A DNA stretch of 36,588 bases from Myxococcaceae bacterium (GCA_025459425.1 JALOQF010000023.1:1-36588), one strand, 5' to 3'; shown: positions 13,675 to 21,884, numbered from the stretch's first letter. Made by a program: numbers and translations. The notes: a model not told the origin generated them from the letters alone.

Positions 13675-14121
13675 ATGCGTCAGGCGCTCGAGTTGGCCCA
13701 GCAGGCCGCGGCGCTCGGCGAGGTCCCGGTCGGGGCGGTCGCGGTGAAAGACGGCTCCATCGTCGGCACCGGGCTCAACCGGAGGGAAATCGACAAAGAT
13801 CCCTTCTCGCACGCCGAGCTGGTGGCGATGCGAAGGGCCGCCGAGACGTTGGGGGTGTGGCGGCTGACGGGCGTGACGGTCTACGTGACGCTCGAGCCCT
13901 GCGCGATGTGCGCGGGGGCGCTGGTGCAGTCGAGGGTGACGCGGCTGGTGTTCGGAGCGTCGGACCCCAAGGCTGGTGCCGTCGGTTCGTTGTACGACCT
14001 GGCGCGCGAGCCCCGACACAACCACCGCCTCGAGGTGACGAGCGGCGTGCTGGCAGACGAGTGTGGAGCGGTGCTGACGCAGTTCTTCAAGGCGCTCCGG
14101 CAGCGACGGCAGGACAAGTGA
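13675..14121 (+). CDS. tadA: tRNA-specific adenosine deaminase
   Basis: This 148-residue zinc enzyme converts A34 of tRNA-Arg(ACG) to inosine. The deaminase signature is complete: HAE (46-48, catalytic Glu48) and PCAMC (75-79, zinc ligands Cys76 and Cys79). GEVPVGAV near the N-terminus and the helix MRQALELAQQ match TadA rather than cytidine or guanine deaminases. I start at ATG 13675; longer in-frame versions would run into the tRNA-Arg gene. There is no Shine-Dalgarno match in the 25-base leader and no room for a promoter, so the mRNA is probably produced by cleavage at the 3' end of tRNA-Arg(ACG), its own substrate. tRNA-Ser(CGA) follows 17 bases after the stop. Confidence 0.96.
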   Translation: MRQALELAQQAAALGEVPVGAVAVKDGSIVGTGLNRREIDKDPFSHAELVAMRRAAETLGVWRLTGVTVYVTLEPCAMCAGALVQSRVTRLVFGASDPKAGAVGSLYDLAREPRHNHRLEVTSGVLADECGAVLTQFFKALRQRRQDK

Positions 14122-14138
14122 ATACGCAGTTCCCAACT

Positions 14139-14225
14139 GGACAGATGGCCGAGTGGTCGAAGGCACCTGACTCGAAATCAGGCATACCGGTAACGGTATC
14201 GTAGGTTCGAATCCTACTCTGTCCG
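14139..14225 (+). tRNA. tRNA-Ser(CGA)
   Basis: This 87-base class II tRNA has acceptor GGACAGA (14139-14145) pairing with TCTGTCC (14218-14224) and discriminator G. The anticodon CGA is at 14173-14175 in loop CTCGAAA. The variable arm contains ATACCGGTAACGGTAT. It reads UCG, the dominant serine codon in this window. It lies 17 bases after tadA and is very probably co-transcribed with it. Confidence 0.97.
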
Positions 14226-14238
14226 CATTCCCCACCCT

Positions 14239-14325
14239 GGAGAGGTGGCCGAGCGGTCGAAGGCGCACGCCTGGAAAGCGTGTAAATCTGAAAGGGTTTC
14301 GTGGGTTCGAATCCCACCCTCTCCG
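14239..14325 (+). tRNA. tRNA-Ser(GGA)
   Basis: This 87-base class II tRNA has acceptor GGAGAGG (14239-14245) pairing with CCTCTCC (14318-14324) and discriminator G. The anticodon GGA is at 14273-14275 in loop CTGGAAA between CACGC and GCGTG. The variable arm is AAATCTGAAAGGGTTT. It reads UCC and UCU. It begins 13 bases after tRNA-Ser(CGA) and completes the set of four serine anticodons. Confidence 0.97.
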
Positions 14326-14346
14326 CTGGTAGAGTCGAAACATCTT

Positions 14347-14430
14347 CTGGTCAGGGCAACGCGGGGCCGTGAACCCCGCCAGGTCCGGAAGGAAGCAACG
14401 GTAGCGTTACTTCGCGTGTGTCCTGGCCGT
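14347..14430 (+). ncRNA. ffs: Signal recognition particle RNA (4.5S type)
   Basis: The conserved domain IV core CCAGGTCCGGAAGGAAGCA, which binds Ffh, lies at 14379-14397, and the typical CGTGTG follows on the 3' side. The flanks form a long helix: GGTCAGGGCA (14349-14358) pairs with TGTCCTGGCC (14419-14428) with G-U pairs, and ACGC then pairs with GCGT around a bulge. This is the short bacterial SRP RNA without an Alu domain; the exact ends are estimated from the helix. It follows tRNA-Ser(GGA) by about 20 bases and is followed by a terminator. Confidence 0.93.
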
Positions 14431-14437
14431 CATCGAG

Positions 14438-14471
14438 AGCCGCTCCTTCACGGGAGCGGCTTTCGTCTTTT
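14438..14471 (+). terminator. Rho-independent terminator of the tRNA/tadA/ffs array
   Basis: AGCCGCTCC (14438-14446) pairs perfectly with GGAGCGGCT (14453-14461) around a six-base loop, followed by TTCGTCTTTT. It is placed to end transcription of the island, seven bases before the stop of the convergent glycosyltransferase gene. Confidence 0.88.
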
Positions 14472-14477
14472 CGTGGG

Positions 14478-16004
14478 CTACTTCCGGACGAAGTAGAGCC
14501 CGTCGCCGTCCTGATCTGCGAGGGCAAAGCCGGCGCGTTCGAAGGCGGCCTTGCTGCGGGCGAGGCGCTCCGGGTCGAGCGGCAGCATCAAGATGCCGCG
14601 GTTGATGACGGCGTTGCCGGCGGCGAACTGGAAGCAGGGATCTTCCGGGAAGTCGCAGGTGCACCACACGCGGGTGCTCGTGGGCGCGCGCTCGCTGCCG
14701 CGGAACATGAGGTTGCTGCCATTCATCCAGAACGAGCCGGGCGAGCCCCACAGCCCCTCGGGCAGCAGCACCAGGCCCGTGCCTTCGCGGCTCGCCCGCG
14801 CGACGAGGCGGAACTGCTCGGCCCGCTGCGGCCTGAAGCCCGGAACCAGCTCGGGCCACACCGACGAGGGCAGCGCAGGCGGGAGTGACGCCAGCACCAC
14901 CACGCCAACGAGCACCTTGCCGGCGACCCCGTCGAGCCAGGCCGCGGGCAGCGTCACCACGCGGCCGAGCGCCTTCGCCAGCACCTGGGCCACGATGGGC
15001 GCGCCGGCGACGGTGAGGAGCACCAGCATCGGGTAGACGAAGCGCTCCTCTTTGTGCGGCGTGCGCGAGATGACGGCCAGGTAGGCGAAGGCCGGCACCA
15101 CGAAGAGCCACGCGCGCGCCGCAGGCGCCCAGCGCCACAGCACGACGCCCACGAGGCCCACCGGCGCGAGCAGCCGCGGCAGGTAGAAGTGCCACGGGCT
15201 GACGCCGAAGCTCTCGGCCTTGCCCGAGACGAGGTTGTAGTCGACGTATTCCTGCAGCGAGTGCCACCACCCGCCCCAGCGCGCGTTGGGCAGCACCGCG
15301 CCCCAGGTGAGCTTGTCGAGCAGGCCCAGGCCGAGCGCGACGACGGCGCCGCCCAGCACGGTGAAGGCGAGCGCCCGGAAGCGTCTCGTCACGGCGAGCC
15401 ACACGAGGGCCGGCACGATGACGGCCGCCGAGCCGTAGCGCGTCACCTGCGCGAAGCCCAGCAGCGCCCCGCCGAGCGTGGCCACCTTCGCGTCGACGTC
15501 GGCTTCCTTCGCGTCGAGGCGCTCGAGGCCCCAGACGAGGAATGCTGCCGAGAACGACTCGCTCATCGTGCGCCCGGCGAAGACGACGACGAGCGGCGAC
15601 AGGCCCACCAGCGCCACGGCGAAGGGCGCGGCCACTTCTCCCGCCCGCCGCAACGCCAGCCGCCACACGGCCAGCAGCATCGCGACGTGCAGCGCGTACT
15701 GCGGCAGCGCGAGGACGAAGCGCCGCAGCTGCACGTCCTCGACGCCCAGCGCCGACGACGCCTGGAGCAGCAGCGAGAAGAGGCCCGGCACCGCCCAGTT
15801 GCGCAGGCCGACCTGCCATTCCCACGCGAGCACGCCGTACCCGAAGGCGCGGTTCATCGCCGGGTCGAGCACCTGGAACACTTCGTCCGGGTGGAGCCGA
15901 CCGATGCGGAAGACAGCGTCGACGACGGGCAGGGCCGCGACGAGGGCGATGAGTCGCCACGGCGGGCGCGTCACCTGGGATGGAACGGGAGCGGCGTCCG
16001 TCAT
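14478..16004 (-). CDS. GT22-type (Alg9/PIG-B-like) membrane mannosyltransferase
   Basis: This protein of about 508 residues has roughly ten hydrophobic segments. It carries an acidic motif in the first loop (GRLHPDEVFQ) and the sequence HKEERF at about residue 316, which are signatures of the GT22 family of polyprenol-phosphate-sugar-dependent glycosyltransferases. These use a lipid-linked sugar on the outer face of the membrane. I start at ATG 16004 (MTDAAPVPSQ); a longer frame to 16175 would overlap the start of the divergent kinase gene and encodes Arg-rich residues. The acceptor is unknown. The DPM-like glycosyltransferase at 6598-7317 could supply its donor, but this is a guess from function, not gene order. 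Confidence 0.85.
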   Translation of the reverse strand: MTDAAPVPSQVTRPPWRLIALVAALPVVDAVFRIGRLHPDEVFQVLDPAMNRAFGYGVLAWEWQVGLRNWAVPGLFSLLLQASSALGVEDVQLRRFVLALPQYALHVAMLLAVWRLALRRAGEVAAPFAVALVGLSPLVVVFAGRTMSESFSAAFLVWGLERLDAKEADVDAKVATLGGALLGFAQVTRYGSAAVIVPALVWLAVTRRFRALAFTVLGGAVVALGLGLLDKLTWGAVLPNARWGGWWHSLQEYVDYNLVSGKAESFGVSPWHFYLPRLLAPVGLVGVVLWRWAPAARAWLFVVPAFAYLAVISRTPHKEERFVYPMLVLLTVAGAPIVAQVLAKALGRVVTLPAAWLDGVAGKVLVGVVVLASLPPALPSSVWPELVPGFRPQRAEQFRLVARASREGTGLVLLPEGLWGSPGSFWMNGSNLMFRGSERAPTSTRVWCTCDFPEDPCFQFAAGNAVINRGILMLPLDPERLARSKAAFERAGFALADQDGDGLYFVRK

Positions 16005-16117
16005 CGCGGGCGAGGCGTGTAGCACCCACCCGGTGACGAACGAGCCGGGAAAACGCCTGCGCGCACCGCGTCGACACGGTACCCTTCTCGCCGACTTCCT
16101 CGCGGGGACCCGAATCG

Positions 16118-18046
16118 ATGAGCGCCTGTCAGCACTGTGGTGGCCAGCACCCGCCGGGGACGCCGAACTGCCCACGCACCGGCGACTCGATGTCGATGGC
16201 CGGGCCCATCGGCACGCGGCTCGACCGGTACCAGCTCGAGGGGCTCCTCGGCTCGGGTGGCTTCGGCGCGGTGTACCGCGCGCGCCACGTGCACACCGAA
16301 GCAGCGGTCGCGCTGAAGGTGCTCAAGCGGGCGCTGGGCGCCGACCCGCAGATGGTGGAACGCTTCCTTCGTGAAGCGAAGGCCGCCGCGTCGGTAGGGA
16401 GCGACCACATCGTGCGGGTGCTGGACGCGGGGCACGACGCGCACGGCACGCCGTTTCTCGTGCTCGAGCTGCTCGAGGGCGTCGACCTGCAGGGCCTGGC
16501 GCAGCGTGAAGGCCCGCTGGCGCCGATGCGGGTGGTGCTGCTCTGCCTGCAGGTGCTCGAGGGCCTCGAGGCAGCGCACCAGAAGGGCATCGTCCACCGC
16601 GACATGAAGCCGGCGAATGCCTTCGTCGTGCGCAAGGTGGACGACCGCGGCACCGAGCGCGACTTCGTCAAGCTGCTCGACTTCGGCATCTCGAAGATGC
16701 ACGCCGACGGCAACCCGAAGACCGGCCTCACCATGACGGGCATGGCCATGGGCACGCCGTCGTACATGGCGCCGGAGCAGTTCTTCGACGCGCGCTCCGT
16801 CGACGCCCGGGCCGACGTCTATTCGGTGGCGGCGATGATGTACGAGCTGCTCTCGGGGAAGCTGCCGCTCGAGGCGACCAGCTACGCCGACCTCATCGTG
16901 AAGGTGCGCACCGAGGCGCCGCCGCACCTGGCGCTGGTGGTGCCCGGCCTGCCGCGGCCGCTCGCCGACGCCGTGATGGTGGGGCTCGCGAAGGAGAAGG
17001 AGCAGCGCTGGCCCTCGGCGCGGGAGTTCGCCCTCGGCCTGCGCGCGGCGATGGGGCTGCCGCAGCCAGGCAACACGCCGCTTCCGCCGCGCTCCAGTGG
17101 GCCTGCGCCGACGCCTGCATCACCGGCGATCGACTCGGCGTCGATGATGCTGGGTGCCACGGCTGCCCCGAAACAGGCGACGCCGGCGCACGCGCTGGCG
17201 GGAGGAGCCACACCACAGCGTCCGCAGACCTCGGCGGCCGCGCAGGGCCCGGCAGCCGGCTCGCCCCAGCGTCAGCCCACGCCCGCAGGCGCACCGGCTG
17301 AGCCGCCGCAGGGTTGGGCTGCTCCGACACCGGGCGGCGCCGCGCCCCAGCGTCCGCCCTCGGCCGCACCGGCTGTGGCGGCACCGCAGACACCTCAAGG
17401 CTGGGTGGTCCCGGGCGCAAGCGGAGGCGTGACGCCCGCACCAATGGCGCCCCAGGCTGCGCCGGTCGGTCTGCCCCCGCCGGCACCTTCGTCAGGTGGG
17501 GCGATGAAGTGGGTGCTCATCATCGGCGGCGTGCTGGTGACGTCGTGCTGCGCATGTCTGGGGCTCGCGATGGCCTTCGGCGACTCGACGCCGACGAGCG
17601 CGGTGAACGAGCCGGCCCCCGAGCCACCAGCGCTCACCGGACCGCAGGAGCCGGCCCTGGACGAAGCGCCGAACGCCCTCGAAGCGCTCGAGCCCGTCGA
17701 AGCGCCGAAGCCGAAGCGAAAGCTCGGGAAGCCCGGCAAGACGAAGCCGATGACGACCGAAGACGCCGAGGCGCTCCGAGAGAGCGACCCATCGGGGACG
17801 CAGATCTACGACTCGTTGAAGCTCGACCCGGCGACCGAACCCGCCGACGAGGGCATGCCGACCCGCGAGGAGTTCATCGAGGGGCTCAAGGCGAAGGGGC
17901 TCCGGGAGGACTCACCGAAGTTCCGCCGCAAGGTGCAGCTCTTCGACCGCATCATGGAGCTCAACCAGAAGCGCGATGACGGAACGCTCACGCCGTCGGA
18001 CCTGGTCGAGATGCAGAAGATTCTGCGCGAGACCGAACGTCTCTGA
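16118..18046 (+). CDS. Ser/Thr protein kinase with N-terminal zinc-ribbon-like motif
   Basis: This 642-residue kinase starts with a short zinc-ribbon-like motif (Cys4, Cys7, Cys18; the expected fourth Cys is not seen). The kinase domain spans about 37-305: GSGGFG loop (45-50), Lys67, HRD at 160-162, DFG at 188-190 and an APE region (SYMAPEQ). A Pro/Ala/Gln-rich linker of about 150 residues leads to one membrane segment (about 465-487, with CCAC). The periplasmic tail has a Glu/Pro-rich stretch and a helical C-terminus. All catalytic residues are present. It is divergent from the mannosyltransferase gene, and a 78-residue protein gene follows by 34 bases. Targets are unknown. Confidence 0.92.
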   Translation: MSACQHCGGQHPPGTPNCPRTGDSMSMAGPIGTRLDRYQLEGLLGSGGFGAVYRARHVHTEAAVALKVLKRALGADPQMVERFLREAKAAASVGSDHIVRVLDAGHDAHGTPFLVLELLEGVDLQGLAQREGPLAPMRVVLLCLQVLEGLEAAHQKGIVHRDMKPANAFVVRKVDDRGTERDFVKLLDFGISKMHADGNPKTGLTMTGMAMGTPSYMAPEQFFDARSVDARADVYSVAAMMYELLSGKLPLEATSYADLIVKVRTEAPPHLALVVPGLPRPLADAVMVGLAKEKEQRWPSAREFALGLRAAMGLPQPGNTPLPPRSSGPAPTPASPAIDSASMMLGATAAPKQATPAHALAGGATPQRPQTSAAAQGPAAGSPQRQPTPAGAPAEPPQGWAAPTPGGAAPQRPPSAAPAVAAPQTPQGWVVPGASGGVTPAPMAPQAAPVGLPPPAPSSGGAMKWVLIIGGVLVTSCCACLGLAMAFGDSTPTSAVNEPAPEPPALTGPQEPALDEAPNALEALEPVEAPKPKRKLGKPGKTKPMTTEDAEALRESDPSGTQIYDSLKLDPATEPADEGMPTREEFIEGLKAKGLREDSPKFRRKVQLFDRIMELNQKRDDGTLTPSDLVEMQKILRETERL

Positions 18047-18080
18047 ACGAACCTGCGGCCCAGACCGCAACCGAGGATCG

Positions 18081-18317
18081 ATGATTCACCCCTGGTCGAA
18101 CGCCACGCAGACCCGCTGGGACAAGGGCGAGTTCAAGGTGCAGTTGATGACGACCGGCTCGACGCGGCCCATGGGGTTCTGCGACGGCAGCGCGGCCGAC
18201 CTCGCCGAGCTGGAGCGGATGGCCGAGCAGGAGAACGCCTCGGTCGAGATCGACAAGAAGGTGCTCAAGACTGGCCGCGAGATCTGGACGCTCAAGTCGT
18301 CGGCCGGCGAGGGCTGA
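18081..18317 (+). CDS. Small conserved-looking protein of unknown function
   Basis: This 78-residue protein begins MIHPWSNATQTRWDKGEF and has a mixed beta/alpha pattern with one Cys and no signal or membrane segment. GAGG lies just upstream of ATG 18081. It follows the zinc-ribbon kinase gene by 34 bases, so it may be co-transcribed and could be a partner, but nothing in its sequence says so. Its last codons and stop lie inside a large hairpin (18287-18330). Confidence 0.7.
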   Translation: MIHPWSNATQTRWDKGEFKVQLMTTGSTRPMGFCDGSAADLAELERMAEQENASVEIDKKVLKTGREIWTLKSSAGEG

Positions 18318-18330
18318 CGACTTGAGCGTC
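18287..18330 (+). terminator. Large hairpin straddling a stop codon in a convergent region
   Basis: GACGCTCAAGTCGTC (18287-18301) and its exact reverse complement (18316-18330) can extend by GGCC/GGCT to a 19-bp stem with a six-base loop. The TGA at 18315-18317 lies in the stem. No T tract follows on either strand, so it is not a standard Rho-independent terminator, but its place between convergent genes suggests transcript ending or mRNA 3' protection. Confidence 0.55.
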
Positions 18331-18413
18331 AGCCGGAGGTCGTCGTCTCGCGGCCCGGTGAGAGCTGCCCCTTGCGCGCGGCGTTCGGGCGGGGCGACAC
18401 CGCGCGACCGGTT

Positions 18414-18959
18414 TCAGCGGAGCTGCGGCAGGGGCTTCGCCCCAGGCACGTCGCTGATCGCCGCGTCGGGAATGCCGGGTGGGTCGATGCTCCCGGCATC
18501 CGGTGGGCGAGTGGGCCGGGCCAGGGTGAGCGTTCGGGGAACGGCCGGGCCGACGGGAAGGTCGAGTACAGCGTCGCTCTTCGCTGGAGTGCTCGGCTGG
18601 TGAAGCGCCGCTGCTTCGAGCCCCGAGCCGACGGGTGAGGCGCCCATGGCATCGCCCGCTGAGCCGGAGCCCACGATGGTCGAAGGCGCTGCTGAAGCAC
18701 CAGGAAGCACATCGGGGTTGCGCTGGAGCACCGACGCGCCTGATGGCGCGGAACTGGGCGGCGTCGCGTGCCACCACCAGGCGGCGCACCCGAGCAGGGC
18801 GAAGCCCACGAGAGACGAGAGCCCCCAGCGCACCGAGGCGCGGACTGACGCCGAGGCCCGAAGCCGCAGCAGCCGGGGCTCGAGGCCGACCGGCGGCTGC
18901 AGCGTCTCGGTGACCGCTCTCCACTTCGCCAGCCGTTCTTCGAGCTCGTGCTCAGTCAT
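18414..18959 (-). CDS. Probable membrane anti-sigma factor (non-standard)
   Basis: This 181-residue protein has a short cytoplasmic N-terminus (MTEHELEERLAKW), one membrane segment (about 45-63, ending in a Trp cluster) and a Pro/Ser/Ala-rich outer tail. Size, topology and an eight-base overlap with the end of the sigma factor gene (ATGACTGA at 18952-18959) suggest an anti-sigma factor. I do not see the His-Cys-Cys zinc motif of ZAS-type anti-sigma factors, so the assignment rests on context. Start ATG 18959 is set by the overlap. Confidence 0.65.
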   Translation of the reverse strand: MTEHELEERLAKWRAVTETLQPPVGLEPRLLRLRASASVRASVRWGLSSLVGFALLGCAAWWWHATPPSSAPSGASVLQRNPDVLPGASAAPSTIVGSGSAGDAMGASPVGSGLEAAALHQPSTPAKSDAVLDLPVGPAVPRTLTLARPTRPPDAGSIDPPGIPDAAISDVPGAKPLPQLR

Positions 18960-19464
18960 GGTCGAACCTCGCGCGCAGGCTGATCCGGGCGCGGACCAGC
19001 AGCTGCTCGATCGACGCCTCACTCCGGCTCATCACCTCGGCGGTCTGACGACCCGACAAGCCGTGCAGCTCCTTCAGCACCAGGGCGGTGCGTTGATCGT
19101 CGGGGAGCGCCTCGAGCGACTGTCGAAGCTCCCGGAGCACGGCGCCCGCCTCGACGCTCTCCGCCGAGACCACCCGGGCCTGCGGCTGGGCGCGAAACCG
19201 CTCGAACCGCGAGGCGCGACGTCGTTCGTCGAAGACCACGTTGAGGACGATTCGGTAGAGCCAGGTCCGGGCTTCGCTGTCACCACGGAACGCTCCGCGC
19301 CGAATCGCCTCGAGCGCACGGAGAAAGGCCCGCTGCACGACGTCTTCGGCCTCGGCCTGCTGGCCCGTGAGTCGCACCGCCAGTCGAAAGAGATCGGTTG
19401 AGTGTTCCCTGACGAGCGACTCGAAGTGGCGCTCCGCATCGGTGGCCTGGGCAATCGCCGGCAT
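18952..19464 (-). CDS. ECF-family RNA polymerase sigma factor
   Basis: This 170-residue sigma-70-family protein has region 2 at about 15-80 (LVREHSTDLFRLAVRL, AEDVVQRAFLRAL, RTWLYRIVLNV), binding RNA polymerase and the -10 element. Region 4 at about 105-165 (ALPDDQRTALVLKELHGLS, then a helix-turn-helix) binds the -35 element. ECF sigma factors lack regions 1 and 3, which fits the length. I start at ATG 19464; an in-frame GTG at 19542 would add 26 low-complexity residues. It is coupled to the anti-sigma candidate and divergent, by 90 bases, from a thioredoxin-like gene that may be one of its targets. Confidence 0.93.
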   Translation of the reverse strand: MPAIAQATDAERHFESLVREHSTDLFRLAVRLTGQQAEAEDVVQRAFLRALEAIRRGAFRGDSEARTWLYRIVLNVVFDERRRASRFERFRAQPQARVVSAESVEAGAVLRELRQSLEALPDDQRTALVLKELHGLSGRQTAEVMSRSEASIEQLLVRARISLRARFDHD

Positions 19465-19554
19465 CGGAGCGTTCGACGTCTGGGAGCGACCTCTCCGCCG
19501 CGAGGGCCCCGGCCGAACGGGGGGCTCGGAGGAGCCGCGCACCGGGCGCGTCGA

Positions 19555-20388
19555 ATGGGCATGCGCACACGAAAACGTTGGCAGTCTCGAAGAGGGTGGT
19601 TCGTTCTGGTGCTCATCCTGGTCGTCGCGCTCGTCATGCGGTGCGAGCCGCGAGGCGCTTCAGCGACGGCTGCTTCAGCGGGAGAAGCGATCGCAGCCGG
19701 TCCGACCCGTTCGCCACCAGCCCCCGCTCCCCTCCCGGGCGTCACTTCACCCGACACTCCCGCGCCGCACGCGAGGCCGCGGCCGACACCAGCGGCACCG
19801 TCGCAGAAGCCAGTCGCAATTCCTCGGGGCGACCCCATCGTCCCCGCCGCGCCGCCGCCTCAGCCGGGCACCAGTCGGGGCGTGAAGCCGCTCGTGAAAT
19901 CGGAGCCCTCGGCCGGTGGCCCGGTCGAGCTCGAAGCCACGACGTACGATGGCCACACGGTCTCGCTCGCGGCCCTTCGCGGAGGCATCGTGATCGTCGA
20001 CTTCATCTCGGTGTTCTGCGGGTACTGCTTCGAGGAGCTGGAGGCGATGCAGCAGCTCGCGCGCGCGCGTGGGGTGGCGGTCGTCACCGTGGCGAGGGGT
20101 GAGTCCGCAGAGACGGTGCGCGCCGCCCTCGAGGCGCGAGGCACCACCTGGCCCTTCCCGCTCATCGCGGATCCCGAGGCGACGCTGCTGGCCGATCTTC
20201 CGTCCTTCGGCACGCCCACCCACGTCGTGCTCGACGCCGCAGGCCGCTGGACCCACGAGACCGTCGCAGTCGGCGCAGACCTCGCCCGCCTCACGTCCGC
20301 CATCGACCGGGCGTCGGGCCGTGGAGCGCAGACCAGCCGACGCGTCATTCGACCCGTCAGCCGTAACGTGCCTGCAGCGCCGCGATGA
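19555..20388 (+). CDS. Membrane-anchored thioredoxin-like (TlpA/AhpC-type) protein
   Basis: About 277 residues: a basic start, a hydrophobic anchor (about 15-28), a Pro/Ala-rich linker to about residue 115 and a thioredoxin-fold domain. It contains VFCGYCFEEL with Cys155 and Cys158 as the redox pair; Phe replaces the usual Trp before the first Cys. TPTHVVLDAAGR supplies the cis-proline strand. It probably acts outside the cytoplasmic membrane as a thiol-disulfide reductase. Starts at 19555 and 19561 are both possible and neither has a close ribosome-binding site. Its end overlaps the convergent carboxypeptidase gene by 32 bases. Confidence 0.85.
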   Translation: MGMRTRKRWQSRRGWFVLVLILVVALVMRCEPRGASATAASAGEAIAAGPTRSPPAPAPLPGVTSPDTPAPHARPRPTPAAPSQKPVAIPRGDPIVPAAPPPQPGTSRGVKPLVKSEPSAGGPVELEATTYDGHTVSLAALRGGIVIVDFISVFCGYCFEELEAMQQLARARGVAVVTVARGESAETVRAALEARGTTWPFPLIADPEATLLADLPSFGTPTHVVLDAAGRWTHETVAVGADLARLTSAIDRASGRGAQTSRRVIRPVSRNVPAAPR

Positions 20389-21817
20389 AGTCGTCGTCTC
20401 GCAGCCCATGGCCCGTGGCCTGGCGCACGAGGTCCTCCGCGTCGAGGCGCGCGCCGGGCCGGTGCACGTGCTCGCGCAGCCATGAGAGCAGGCCGTCGAA
20501 CGTTCCGGCGGCCAGCTCACCGTCGAGGCCGGGGCGGGCACGGCGGGCGGCGGCGAAGAGCGTGGCGCCGTAGAGGTTCCCGAGCGCGTAGGTGGGGAAG
20601 TACCCGAACTCACCCCACGCCCAGTGAATGTCCTGCAGCACGCCGTCGGTGGGCTTCGTCACGGTGAGCCCGAGGAAGCGCTTCGTCTTCTCGTTCCACG
20701 CGGCCTCGGCGTCGGCCACCGACAGCGTGCCCCGCACCAGCCCCAGCTCGAGCTCGTACCGCAGGGCGATGTGCAGGTTGTAGGTGACCTCGTCGGCCTC
20801 GACGCGCACGAAGGAGCGCTCGACGCGGTTCACCGAGGCGAGGAAGTCGTCGAGGTCCACGCCCCCGAGCTGCTGGGGAAACCGCGCGACGAGCCGCGGG
20901 TAGAAGAACGTCCAGAACGGGCGGCTGCGACCGACGAGGTTCTCCCACAGGCGTGACTGTGACTCGTGCAGGCCCATCGACGGAGACTGCGCCAGCGGCG
21001 TGCGCGCGTCGGAAGGCGAGAACCCCTGCTCGTACAGCCCGTGCCCGCACTCATGAATGGTGCCGAAGATGGCCGAGAGCGGCTGGGTGTCCGACAGGCG
21101 CGTCGTCAGGCGCACGTCGGTGGCCGACAGCCCGCTCGAGAAGGGGTGAATCGATCGATCCTGCCGGCCGGCGTCGAGGTCGAACCCGAGCGCGCCGAGC
21201 AGCTCGACGGTGAAGGCCCACTGCGCGTCGACTGGAAACCGTTTGCCCGCGAAGACGTCTCGCGGCGGGCCCTTCGCTTCGATGGCAGCGACGAGCGGCT
21301 CGAGCTTCGTCACCAGCGACGACAGCACCGGAGACAGGCGCGCCACCCGCATGCCCGGCTCGTACCCCTCGAGGAGCGCGTCGTACCGTTCGCCGTCGTG
21401 CCCCAGCGCGTCGGCCTGCTCCCGGCGCAGCCGCACCAGCGTCTCGAGCTTCGGCTGGAAGAGGCGAAAGGCCTGTTGCTCCCGCGCCTCGCGCCAGGCG
21501 CCGAGCGCGTGCGACTGGGCCTCGGCGAGGGCCTTCACCAGCGACGAGGGCAGCTTCACCGCGCGGTCGCGCTCGCGCGTCAGCACCCGCACCAGGGCCT
21601 GCTCGTCGGCGGTCGAGGGCGTGAGCGAGGCCAGCCACTCGCCCACCCGGGGGTCGACGAGGCGCTCGTGGTAGAGCCCCTGCAGCGTCGACAGCTGCGA
21701 CGCGCGCGCCGCCTCGGCCTTGCGCGGCATGTACGTCTCCTGGTCCCAGGTCGCGAGGTTGATGACGCCGGCGAGGTCCCTCAGTTCGTGAATGCGGTTC
21801 AGCAGCGCGTCGTGCAT
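20357..21817 (-). CDS. M32 family metallocarboxypeptidase (carboxypeptidase Taq type)
   Basis: This 486-residue cytoplasmic zinc carboxypeptidase trims C-terminal residues from peptides. The zinc motif HECGH is at 255-259, and the family signature HESQSRLWEN lies downstream and supplies the third ligand region. The N-terminal WDQETYMP and the full length match the family. ATG 21817 begins MHDALLNRIHELRDLAGV, typical for this enzyme. It stands alone, divergent by 67 bases from a gene of unknown function. Confidence 0.95.
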   Translation of the reverse strand: MHDALLNRIHELRDLAGVINLATWDQETYMPRKAEAARASQLSTLQGLYHERLVDPRVGEWLASLTPSTADEQALVRVLTRERDRAVKLPSSLVKALAEAQSHALGAWREAREQQAFRLFQPKLETLVRLRREQADALGHDGERYDALLEGYEPGMRVARLSPVLSSLVTKLEPLVAAIEAKGPPRDVFAGKRFPVDAQWAFTVELLGALGFDLDAGRQDRSIHPFSSGLSATDVRLTTRLSDTQPLSAIFGTIHECGHGLYEQGFSPSDARTPLAQSPSMGLHESQSRLWENLVGRSRPFWTFFYPRLVARFPQQLGGVDLDDFLASVNRVERSFVRVEADEVTYNLHIALRYELELGLVRGTLSVADAEAAWNEKTKRFLGLTVTKPTDGVLQDIHWAWGEFGYFPTYALGNLYGATLFAAARRARPGLDGELAAGTFDGLLSWLREHVHRPGARLDAEDLVRQATGHGLRDDDFIAALQARYG

Positions 21818-21884
21818 GGGTGGGCGCGCAGCCTAACCGAAGTGCTGGAGCCCGCCCCCGAGCCGTGCTTTCCACGCCTGCGCC

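Noticed and set aside
14438..14461. The ffs terminator hairpin as a two-way terminator also ending the mannosyltransferase transcript.
   Set aside because: On the minus strand no T tract follows the hairpin.
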